Below are positions 27,201-34,882 of a DNA stretch of 64,000 nt, in pieces (position 1 is the stretch's first letter; each line of letters begins with the position of its first letter). Origin of the DNA: Prevotella sp. (GTDB taxonomy: Bacteria > Bacteroidota > Bacteroidia > Bacteroidales > Bacteroidaceae); the NCBI GenBank assembly GCA_017619275.1, contig JAFZSR010000053.1, positions 1 to 64,000 of the forward strand, in the 5' to 3' direction. Under the pieces are notes generated by a model, which saw only the letters and a list, made by a program, of their open reading frames with translations, was not told the origin of the DNA and did no database searches. A program made the position numbers and the translations under genes.

Positions 27201-29186
27201 CACCCCGAGACGTATGCCGTAGAGTACAAAGCCTCCAAGAACGACCCCGCCCGCAATGTGGCCGCCACCGAATACTTTCGCGTGAACCCGCATCGCTTGA
27301 ACCTCGGCATTATCGGGATAGAATTTCTCAAATGCGATGCACCTTATATCAACTTTCAGCCCTGTCAATCATGCCGCCCGATTTCTTTGGAAGATATTAC
27401 CGACATACGGCAGGAGCTTAAACTCTATGATGGCGTTATTGAGTCATCCTATAACGTGCATCCTTCGATTGATTCTTCCTTTTCTGAGCCAGTCAATGTC
27501 ATTACAGCTTGTTTGCCTGGGCGTGATGCCGTTCTCTACCGTATAGAAACTCCCCTTATTTATAGACAAGCCAGTGTGGTCATCCGTTTTCTTTATCCCA
27601 CTGGCAAGCATGCCGACGATGCTGCGGACTGGACAAAGCCAGAACGACACATATCGCGTATTCTGCCGCATACTGGCGACGCTATCAACAACCGCCATTC
27701 TGCAGTCATTGAACATGTCATCGACGACACTCGCTACTATCTTCATCTTCGATGGGAAGGTGATGCGGTGCTTAAAGAGACTGCCCCCCATGTGTTCTCG
27801 TTGGCCAAAGTAGGATTAGGCAATGTCCTGTCGTTTGAAGCAGAGTATAGCGAATCACCCGTTCCAAAGAACGAAGCATTGGTCTTCGACCAGGAGCTGC
27901 GCGCCGTCATCAAGGCTTGGAACCGTTGGTGGCAGGAGGGCGCCATTGTCGATTTCTCGCAGTGCACCGACCCGCGCGCCAAGGAGCTGGAGCGCCGCGT
28001 GGTGCTGTCGCAGTACTTGACGCAGGTGAACTGCGCCAACAGTTTGCCGCCGCAGGAGACGGGCCTGACGTATAATTCGTGGTTCGGTCGCCCGCACTTG
28101 GAGATGGCTTGGTGGCACTTGGTGGACTTCGCCCTCTGGGGCCGTCCGAACACCGTTGAGACGATACTCGACTGGTACAACCGCGTGGCTTATCCCGAAG
28201 CGAAGAAGATTGCCGAGCGCCAAGGCTTCCGTGGCATCCGCTGGATGAAGATGACCGACCCCTGGGCGGGCGAGGCGCCGTCGAACACGGGCAGCTTCCT
28301 CATTTGGCAGCAGCCACATTATATATATATGGCCGAGGAGATGTACCGCGCCCATCCCACCAACGAAACCCTCGACAAGTACGCCCGCCAAGTGGAGGAG
28401 ACAGCCGAGTTCATGGCCGACTTTGTGGCCTTTGATACAAAAACGAATTGTTATTATCTCAAAGGAAGTACCGCCATGCAGGAGTCGATGTCGAAGGACT
28501 TTAGTTTCAACCATCCTTTTGAGTTGGCCTATTGGCACTTTGGCCTCACCGTGGCTAACGACTGGCGCGAGCGCCAGGGTCTGCCCCGCCATGCCGAGTG
28601 GGACGACATCGCTGCCCACCTCTCCCCCCTGCCACAAACCGCCGATGGTATCTACACCGCTGGCCTGCCCAAGGGAAAGACCGACGGCCTCACCGCCTTC
28701 GACCCCTTCGATGCAGTGGCCGCTGGTGCTGCTCCCGTTGTCAGCACCGAGACCTTCGCCGATAAATGCCGCAACGACCACCCCGCCGTGCTGGGTGCCT
28801 TTGGTGTCCTGCCCCCCAGTCCCCTATGCTGCAACAGTGTTGCAGCAAAGAAAACCCTGGACTGGGTGCTCCAGCACTGGAACTGGCCCACTACCTGGGG
28901 CTGGGACTACGGCATGACCGCCATGGCCGCCGCTCGTTTAGGGCAGCCCGACAAGGCCGTAGATGCCCTGCTCATCGACACGCAGAAGAACACCTACCTC
29001 AAGAACGGCCACAACTTCCAGACCGCCGACCGCCTGCGCATCTATCTGCCTGGCAATGGTGCCCTGCTCACCGCCATCGCCATGATGTGTGCCGGCTGGG
29101 ATGGCTGTCAAGACCCCTGCAACCCCGGCTTCCCCAAGGACGGCACGTGGAACGTGCGCTGGGAGGGGCTGCAACGCATGCAATAA
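24279..29186 (+). CDS. GH28-GH105-(alpha/alpha)6 triple fusion, pectin oligosaccharide hydrolase
   Basis: This very long protein (1635 residues) has a signal peptide and three catalytic-looking parts. Residues about 35-470 are a GH28 polygalacturonase beta-helix: GPNGDGCDPECC near 263, TGDDCIAIKSG near 285, GHGG near 320 and LRIKT near 353. Residues about 500-890 are a GH105 unsaturated galacturonyl/rhamnogalacturonyl hydrolase (HCWGRAQGWYTMALIEVLDAL near 693). Residues about 905-1635 resemble a six-hairpin glycosidase (NGHFATTVDVTGMQ, NSWFGRPHLEMAWWH, WGWDYGMTAMAAARL), which I cannot assign to a family. There is no type IX tail (it ends GLQRMQ), so a periplasmic location is likely. The frame is open without breaks. 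The ATG at 24279 fits the signal peptide and promoter. PL1 and CE8 genes follow. Confidence 0.88.
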   Translation: MRKLLRIMLPLFVVLGMQAQGWDDEMYKQIERSIQTPQIDGKDYLITKFGAKPDASAAANQKAIQKAIDRCSKKGGGRVVVPAGQMFLTGAISLKSHVNLHVEEGAVLQFVFEPELYPIVETSWEGLECFNLSPCVYAFQATDIAVTGKGTIDGGGSVDTWWPWCGAAKYGWKEGMISQKIEARPRLLKNGEDGIPMYNEKGQRSPKRVFGPKDGLRPQLVSFNKCERILIEDVTLLRSPFWVIHPLQSTDITVRRVKMINDGPNGDGCDPECCDRVLIEDCFFNTGDDCIAIKSGRNRDGRERNRPSKNIIIRNCEMKNGHGGVVVGSEISGGCQNVYAHDCVMDSPNLDRVLRIKTNSCRGGVIENINMRNIKVGQCGEAVVKINLDYEHNEICCRGFNPTVRNINVENVTCQKSKYGVLVIALDTVCNVYDVNICNCRFDGVQQGNKITGLTRDIRYNNYFCNGSLCLTEMPYKHYSEWMTYSEMKRTPRSYLLDFSSKPKWSYVMGIELESMLDTYLRYGGEDIRRYCQEYTDTMINQQGDIRGYNILDYNLDNIRTGHFVTRMYQQWPEAKNLKAMQTMMKQLQDQPRTVADKVYWHKAIYAYQVWLDGIFMGLPYRCLTAPIVNGQNVTKGRKGKNVKDVPTAIYDDAVNQLVSTYQQTLDPKTGLNRHAYDETRKAFWTDKETGLSQHCWGRAQGWYTMALIEVLDALPEDYARRSEVIDLLQKDLDAILKWQDKKTGVWYQVMDSPGREGNYLESTCSAMFTYALLKAYRKGYVGTKYREAGIKAYKGIINNFIRVNADKTISLTSCCSVAGLGPAATDEVVAAMKKVNPKGSVKENKKRDGSYAYYLSEPIRDNDAKGLGPFIWASLEMEQLGYDTKNVAQSIDRQAVVSRHNPVITEADPLASLTVGNGHFATTVDVTGMQSFPFEYGAGVPLTAMSDWGWHKFENTNGLTPEDSYKTMDLGHGHPETYAVEYKASKNDPARNVAATEYFRVNPHRLNLGIIGIEFLKCDAPYINFQPCQSCRPISLEDITDIRQELKLYDGVIESSYNVHPSIDSSFSEPVNVITACLPGRDAVLYRIETPLIYRQASVVIRFLYPTGKHADDAADWTKPERHISRILPHTGDAINNRHSAVIEHVIDDTRYYLHLRWEGDAVLKETAPHVFSLAKVGLGNVLSFEAEYSESPVPKNEALVFDQELRAVIKAWNRWWQEGAIVDFSQCTDPRAKELERRVVLSQYLTQVNCANSLPPQETGLTYNSWFGRPHLEMAWWHLVDFALWGRPNTVETILDWYNRVAYPEAKKIAERQGFRGIRWMKMTDPWAGEAPSNTGSFLIWQQPHYIYMAEEMYRAHPTNETLDKYARQVEETAEFMADFVAFDTKTNCYYLKGSTAMQESMSKDFSFNHPFELAYWHFGLTVANDWRERQGLPRHAEWDDIAAHLSPLPQTADGIYTAGLPKGKTDGLTAFDPFDAVAAGAAPVVSTETFADKCRNDHPAVLGAFGVLPPSPLCCNSVAAKKTLDWVLQHWNWPTTWGWDYGMTAMAAARLGQPDKAVDALLIDTQKNTYLKNGHNFQTADRLRIYLPGNGALLTAIAMMCAGWDGCQDPCNPGFPKDGTWNVRWEGLQRMQ

Positions 29187-29211
29187 CGATAACTAACTAA
29201 ATAAAAAAGAC

Positions 29212-30966
29212 ATGAAACGAATTCTACTCGCTTTATCATTCATCGTTTTTCCGTTGTCATTTAGCAGCGTAGCTGCGCAGACCCCCGCCTTCCCCGGTGC
29301 CGAGGGTCATGGACGTTTTGTCACGGGCGGCCGTGGCGGCGAGGTGTACCACGTCACCAACCTTAAGGACAGCGGCACTGGCTCGCTGCGCGACGCCGTG
29401 AGCAAGTCGAACCGCATCGTCGTCTTCGACGTGGGCGGTATCATCGCCCTCACGAAAGACCTCACTTTCAAGGACAACATCACCATCGCCGGACAGACGG
29501 CTCCCTGGCCGGGCATTACCGTGCGCTACTACACCGTGCGTCCCGGTGCCAACAACATCATCCGCTTCATCCGCTTCCGTCGAGGCGAGGAGCAGAATGT
29601 GAACGATGGCGCCGATGCCACTTGGCAGCGCGAGAAGAACGGCATCCTGCTCGACCACTGTTCCTTCTCGTGGAGCATCGACGAGCTGGCTTCGTACTAC
29701 GACAACCGAAACTTCACCATGCAGTGGTGTACGCTGGGCGAGGCCCTGGCCAACCCCGGCCACAGCAAGGGCGAGCACAGCTTTGGCGGCATCTGGGGCG
29801 GCAAGGGCGCTTCATTCCACCACAATTTCCTTTGTCACATGCAGAACCGCGTGCCGCGCTTTTGCGGAGCCCGCTATAACTGGACGGGCTACGACACCTC
29901 GCTCTATGGCAGCTCCATCGAAGCCGAGCAGGTGGACTTCCGCAACTGCGTGATGTACAACTGGGGCAACGGCAACGGCTGCTATGGCGGCACAGGCGGA
30001 GGCAACATCAATATCGTGAACAACTACTACAAAGCAGGTCCCGCCACCACCAACAGGACGCGAGTGACGCAGGTGAGCGTGGCCACGTCGGGCAATGCCG
30101 ATGGCTCCCCCTTCATGGGCTACTGCGCCCGTTACTACATCAACGGCAACTATGTGACGGCTGCCGGGGCGAATGCCGAGAACTACGACTGGAAGGGCGT
30201 CATCTACGACACCGGCACCTCCACCATCGGCGGCGAGCGCTATTGCCCCGATGCCCAGCATCTCTATGGCACGGGAGCCACTTATGTGAAAAACAGCAGC
30301 GGCGTGGACTGTGTGAAGATCAAGCTCGACGAGCCCGTGCCCACTGGCACCGTCACTACCCATACCGCACAGATGGCCTACGAGAAGGTGCTGGCCTTCG
30401 GCGGTGCCTCGCTCTACCGCGATGCCGTAGATGAGCGTTATATGGATGAAGCCCGCAACGGCACCACCCATTACACGGGTTCGGCCACCAAGTCGGGCGA
30501 CGGCAAGACCGTGAAGCACCTGCCCGGCATCATCGACTTCGTGCGCGACCAGGGCACCTACGAATTGGAGTCGACCGCCCGTCCTGCCGGTTTCGACACC
30601 GACCAGGACGGCATGCCCGACGAGTGGGAGACGGCCAACGGCCTGAACCCCACCAACAAGAGCGACGCCAAGCTCTTCACCCTCGACAGCGACCATAAGT
30701 GGTACTGCAACCTGGAAGTCTATCTCAACTCGCTCGTCGAGCATATTATGAAAGGCGAAAACACCGATGCCCTGACAGCCGTTGACGAGTATTACCCTGC
30801 TTGCACGATGCCCGCCTCTGTCGGTGCCGTCAGTCAGCCGAACAGTCGCACCGAATACTACAATCTGCAAGGCATGCGCATCGGCCGTCCGCAGAAAGGA
30901 CTGGTCGTCGAGGCCACCGTGCTCAACAACGGCTCGCGCAGCACGCGCACCGTTGTCGTCAGATAG
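29212..30966 (+). CDS. PL1-type pectate lyase, exported
   Basis: This 584-residue protein has a signal peptide (about 1-22) and a right-handed beta-helix of the pectate lyase PL1 superfamily. It starts FPGAEGHGRFVTGGRGGEVYHVTNL and continues with SLRDAVS, DVGGIIAL, NITIAGQTAPWPGI and LDHCSFSWSIDE. It should cleave de-esterified homogalacturonan by beta-elimination with calcium. Near residue 460 a calcium-loop-like DTDQDGMPDEWE occurs. The C-terminus (YYNLQGMRIGRPQKGLVVE) is a type IX-like sorting tail. It lies 25 bases after the GH28-GH105 gene and 45 before the CE8 gene. Its product is the logical donor of unsaturated oligomers to the GH105 domain upstream. Confidence 0.92.
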   Translation: MKRILLALSFIVFPLSFSSVAAQTPAFPGAEGHGRFVTGGRGGEVYHVTNLKDSGTGSLRDAVSKSNRIVVFDVGGIIALTKDLTFKDNITIAGQTAPWPGITVRYYTVRPGANNIIRFIRFRRGEEQNVNDGADATWQREKNGILLDHCSFSWSIDELASYYDNRNFTMQWCTLGEALANPGHSKGEHSFGGIWGGKGASFHHNFLCHMQNRVPRFCGARYNWTGYDTSLYGSSIEAEQVDFRNCVMYNWGNGNGCYGGTGGGNINIVNNYYKAGPATTNRTRVTQVSVATSGNADGSPFMGYCARYYINGNYVTAAGANAENYDWKGVIYDTGTSTIGGERYCPDAQHLYGTGATYVKNSSGVDCVKIKLDEPVPTGTVTTHTAQMAYEKVLAFGGASLYRDAVDERYMDEARNGTTHYTGSATKSGDGKTVKHLPGIIDFVRDQGTYELESTARPAGFDTDQDGMPDEWETANGLNPTNKSDAKLFTLDSDHKWYCNLEVYLNSLVEHIMKGENTDALTAVDEYYPACTMPASVGAVSQPNSRTEYYNLQGMRIGRPQKGLVVEATVLNNGSRSTRTVVVR

Positions 30967-31011
30967 AAAACAAACTACATCATTCATAATTAACTAACTA
31001 AAATCAACAAG

Positions 31012-34000
31012 ATGAAAAAACAACTATCAAGACTGAGTGCCCTGTGCATGATGCTGCTATGCAGCGCATGGGGCATGGCCGAAACCATCACGGCCACTTG
31101 GGACTTCACCAACGCCGATGTAGTGGCCGCCGTGACCGCCCTCTCGGGAACGAATGAAGCTGGTACCATTGAGGCCGTTGAGGCCAACGGCATCCTGCTC
31201 ACCGTGGAGGCCAACGGACAGACTATCCGCAACAATGGCAACAGCATCCAGACGGGCAACGGCGTCGTCTTCAAGGTCCCCGTTCAGAGCAAGAACGACG
31301 TAGTGACCGTGACGGGCTATTCCGCCCCCTACTTCGCCTATTCCATCGCCGGTGTTGATGCCGATGAGGCCATCACCAGCTACACTGCCACTGCTGCCGA
31401 CGTGGCACAAGGCTTCGTGGAGGTGGTCAACAAAGGGCAGTATCTCATCGCCATTCAGGTGGTGCAGACCCCTGCGGCTGTTGACGTCAACGCCACTTGG
31501 GACTATGCCAACGCCGATGTGATGGCCGAGACCATGGCCCTCTCGGGAAGCAACGAGGCTGGCACCGTGAAGGCCGTTGAGGACAATGGCGTGCTGATGA
31601 CCGTCGAGGCCAACGGCGCCAATTTCCGCAACAACGGCAACAACATCCAGGTGCGCTCGGGTGCCGTCTTCAAGATTCCCGTGAAGAACGCTGGCGACAT
31701 CGTCACTGTGAAAGGCTACCCCAACTACTCCTATTACACCATCGGCAGCAACCCCGCCGAGATGACCAACACCAACGACAACCCCGTCACCGAGTACACA
31801 GCTACGGTCGTCGATGCCCAGCAGGGCTACGTGGCTGTTACCTCTACCAACGACAACAACTACTTCCTCTGCCTCTCGGTGCTGCAGAAGGCTCCGCAGG
31901 ACAAGGTGACGCTCACCGATGAGCCTGCCACCGCCACCTTCGCCTTCAATCTGGGCACAGAAGGTCAGACTGCCGACTTCGGCGATGCCGCTCCTTATTT
32001 CATCACCAGCAAGGTGACATGGGGTAGTAACCTGAAGCTGAAGGGCCTCGACAACAAGGGCCTTGGACAGACGCAGTTTGAGCCTTACGAGCAGCAGAAT
32101 GAGCAGTCAGGGGGCACCGCTGCTGACGAGAGCAACGCCATCCGCTTCCTCATCCAGCCTGGCTTCGGCTTTGCCTTCACGCCCACCAAGGTGTCGGTGA
32201 AGTGTACCCGCTACGGCACCGACAACGGTCTACTCGACTTCTCGTGGGAGAACCCCGACAAGACCACCGTTTCGTTGGCCGTTGGCGTGAAGCCCAACCG
32301 CGAGAACGGCAACAATCCTGCCAATGCCGATGAGCAGGGACAGAAGTTCAGTGACCTGACCTACGAGGTGACAGGCGCCACGCCCGCCGAGGGCACCTGC
32401 GGTCTGCTCATCAACCTCTACCACCTGCAGAGCGGTAAGCAGATTGGCTTCTCCGACATCGTCATCGAGGGCTATCTCAACGGCACCGAGAAGGACGTGC
32501 CCGTGCTGGCCACCCTCACCATCAACGGACAGGAATACACTGCCGCCGAAATCTTCGACACCGCCTACGAGGCCGACTTCGAGCTGTCGAAGGCCGCTCC
32601 CATGGTAAGTGCCGAGAATCCCATCACCGCCACCGCCGCCATTGGCGAGGTGGGCACCATTACCTACGCTGGCGACGACACGCACTGCGTGGTCACCATC
32701 CCCATGCTGAGCGAGGGCAACCAGGTGGACTATGTGCTCAATGTGGTGCAGAAGCCCGACTTCACCCTCTACTACATCAGCCCCGTGGACGGACAGACCG
32801 TGATAGCCACGCAGCAGGTGGAGAAGGACGCTCCCATCGGCTACTTCCAGGGCGATGCCATGTCGAACTTGGCAATCCCCGAGGGCTACGCCATGCGCGG
32901 CTGGTTTGAGCGCAGCGACGGCGGCCGCAAGTACACGGTGGCCGACATCGTCACCAAGGACCTTTATCTCTACGGTTACTACACCGAGATTGAAGAGCCC
33001 TCTACGTACAAGAAGTATTTCTTTGACTTGACGTCGCCTACCTTCTACGCCGAAGACCACGAAGCCTTCAATCCCACGGGCGAGGGCTTCTACTACCACG
33101 ACGGCCAGCATGGCTGGGCCTTCAAGAACGGCAACAAGATCGACCTGCTCGTTGGTCCGAAGGCTGTCGTCTCTGTCACCCTCTGCCGCTATGGCAATGC
33201 CGACGACATCGTCATCACCGAGAATGGCGAGACCATCGGCACGCTGCCCGGCAAGAACAACAACGACACCGACGGCGAGATTGTGGCCTTCAACTACGAG
33301 GGCGATGGCGGCACCATCACGCTCAACCTGAACACCAGCGGCGAGATGTATCTGCACGCCGTGAAGATTGTGAACATCGCCGAGGTGAATTATGAGAGCC
33401 AGGGCGACTGGTACTTCGTGAAGGCTGGCGACGCTGGCAGCTTCATCGACGTGCTCGAGGTGGTGAACGGCATCAACGCCAGCCCCGACGCCCCGCGCGC
33501 CTTCATCTTCCTGCCCGATGGCACCTACGACCTGCGCCAGACGGTGAAGACCGCCATCAGCGGACACAACATCTCCATCATCGGACAGTCGATGGAGGGC
33601 ACCATCATCACCACCAAGCCCGACAAGAGCATCGAAGGACTGGGTAAGGCCGACATGCTCCACAACAGCGGCAGCAACCTCTATCTGCAAGACCTGACGC
33701 TGCAGAATGCCCTCGACTACTATGGTGCACTCGGTGGCGGTCAGTCGGCCGGACGTGCCGCCGTGCTGCAGGATGCCGGTACACGCACCATTGGTAAGAA
33801 CGTGCGCATGCTCTCCTATCAGGACACCTACTACAGCTCGAACACCAGCCAGCAGGCCTACTGGGAGGACTGCGACATCCACGGCACCGTCGACTTCATC
33901 TGCGGTGGCGGCGACGTGCGCTTCCAGAACACCACCCTCTCGCTGGAGCCACGCGCACTCGATGGCACCGGTAGCCGCACCATCACCGCTCCCACCACCA

Positions 34001-34722
34001 ACACCAACTTCGGCTACGTCTTCGACGGCTGCAAGGTGGTCGACCTGGCCAATGGCAAGGGCAGCTGGAACTACGGCCGCACCTGGCAGAACCAGCCCAT
34101 CTGCGTCTATCTGAACACCACCCTCGACGCCAATGCCCAGAACACCCTCATCGCCTCGCGCTGGATTGAGAAGGGCATGAACAACACCGACCCGAAGCTC
34201 TTTGGCGAATACGCTACGAAGAATGCTGCCGGCAACGACATCACACCCGCCTCGAACATCATCAACTCCTACGGCGGACAATTCGAGACCATCCTCAGCG
34301 CCGAGCAGGCCGACCAGTTTACCTACGACAAGATGTTCACCGACTGGCGCCCCGCTTATCTGACTGAGCAGATGGATGCCGAAGGTCTTAATCCCGTCTA
34401 TGCCGACGGTGCTGTCAACTTCGCCCTCGCCGACAATGGCATGATTGGATGCGCCATCTTCAAGAACGGCGAGTTTGCAGGTCTCTCCTTCGATGGCCTC
34501 TTCAGCATCGCCATTGATCCTGCCACCGACGAGCTGACCATCCGCGCCATCAACCGCATGGGTGGCTTCGGTCCTGCTGCCCACGTTGGAGGCACCACCG
34601 TTGGCATCAACGACGTTCAACGCTCAACGTTCAACGTTCAACGTTACAACCTGCAAGGTCAGCGTGTGAGCAAGGCCGAGCATGGCCTTTTCATCATCAA
34701 CGGCAAGAAGGTGGTGAAGTGA
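31012..34722 (+). CDS. CE8 pectin methylesterase with duplicated N-terminal domains, exported
   Basis: This 1236-residue protein carries a signal peptide, two tandem copies of a beta-domain (about 25-150 and 160-300, e.g. TWDFTNADV / TWDYANADV and GVVFKVPV / GAVFKIPV), further beta-sandwich and InlB-like regions, and a C-terminal CE8 beta-helix (about 795-1120). CE8 motifs are GRAAVLQDAG, the acid/base Asp in SYQDTYY (near 934), the nucleophile Asp in GTVDFICGG (near 957) and the Arg in GRTW (near 1021). The tail YNLQGQRVSKAEHGLFIINGKKVVK is a type IX-like sorting signal. Just before it a GTTGAAC repeat tract encodes DVQRSTFNVQR. The enzyme should remove methyl groups so that the PL1 lyase can act. 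A strong terminator follows. Confidence 0.92.
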   Translation: MKKQLSRLSALCMMLLCSAWGMAETITATWDFTNADVVAAVTALSGTNEAGTIEAVEANGILLTVEANGQTIRNNGNSIQTGNGVVFKVPVQSKNDVVTVTGYSAPYFAYSIAGVDADEAITSYTATAADVAQGFVEVVNKGQYLIAIQVVQTPAAVDVNATWDYANADVMAETMALSGSNEAGTVKAVEDNGVLMTVEANGANFRNNGNNIQVRSGAVFKIPVKNAGDIVTVKGYPNYSYYTIGSNPAEMTNTNDNPVTEYTATVVDAQQGYVAVTSTNDNNYFLCLSVLQKAPQDKVTLTDEPATATFAFNLGTEGQTADFGDAAPYFITSKVTWGSNLKLKGLDNKGLGQTQFEPYEQQNEQSGGTAADESNAIRFLIQPGFGFAFTPTKVSVKCTRYGTDNGLLDFSWENPDKTTVSLAVGVKPNRENGNNPANADEQGQKFSDLTYEVTGATPAEGTCGLLINLYHLQSGKQIGFSDIVIEGYLNGTEKDVPVLATLTINGQEYTAAEIFDTAYEADFELSKAAPMVSAENPITATAAIGEVGTITYAGDDTHCVVTIPMLSEGNQVDYVLNVVQKPDFTLYYISPVDGQTVIATQQVEKDAPIGYFQGDAMSNLAIPEGYAMRGWFERSDGGRKYTVADIVTKDLYLYGYYTEIEEPSTYKKYFFDLTSPTFYAEDHEAFNPTGEGFYYHDGQHGWAFKNGNKIDLLVGPKAVVSVTLCRYGNADDIVITENGETIGTLPGKNNNDTDGEIVAFNYEGDGGTITLNLNTSGEMYLHAVKIVNIAEVNYESQGDWYFVKAGDAGSFIDVLEVVNGINASPDAPRAFIFLPDGTYDLRQTVKTAISGHNISIIGQSMEGTIITTKPDKSIEGLGKADMLHNSGSNLYLQDLTLQNALDYYGALGGGQSAGRAAVLQDAGTRTIGKNVRMLSYQDTYYSSNTSQQAYWEDCDIHGTVDFICGGGDVRFQNTTLSLEPRALDGTGSRTITAPTTNTNFGYVFDGCKVVDLANGKGSWNYGRTWQNQPICVYLNTTLDANAQNTLIASRWIEKGMNNTDPKLFGEYATKNAAGNDITPASNIINSYGGQFETILSAEQADQFTYDKMFTDWRPAYLTEQMDAEGLNPVYADGAVNFALADNGMIGCAIFKNGEFAGLSFDGLFSIAIDPATDELTIRAINRMGGFGPAAHVGGTTVGINDVQRSTFNVQRYNLQGQRVSKAEHGLFIINGKKVVK
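34614..34652. repeat. GTTGAAC repeat inside the CE8 gene
   Basis: Iterated GTTCAACG units encode the linker DVQRSTFNVQR just before the YNLQG sorting tail. The same repeat family fills 8579-8706 and occurs at the same place in the GH5-GH43 gene. Confidence 0.8.
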
Positions 34723-34794
34723 TGTTCTCCCGCGCAGGGCGAAAGGCCAAATGGCGCAGATGAACGCCACTTAGCCGGCGTCTACGCTAAAACC

Positions 34795-34843
34795 GCAGAG
34801 GCACAGGGCTTTTATAATCAAAGCCGCTGTGCCTCTGCTTTTT
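34795..34843 (+). terminator. Terminator of the pectin operon
   Basis: A perfect 12-bp stem (34795-34806 with 34827-34838), extended by an inner GGCTTT/AAAGCC stem, is followed by TTTTT. It is a strong Rho-independent terminator placed 72 bases after the CE8 stop. Confidence 0.9.
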
Positions 34844-34882
34844 GTTGATGGCCGTCTGCCGACGAGCGCGAACGCCACGATG

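Noticed and set aside
28318..28330. TATATATATATATG microsatellite (also near 11455) as a phase switch
   Set aside because: Short, in frame within conserved coding sequence (HYIYM, TYIYK) and the frame continues normally.
24249..29186. Triple fusion as an assembly or frameshift artefact
   Set aside because: All three parts are in one continuous frame with normal linkers and a single signal peptide; no stop or shift is seen.
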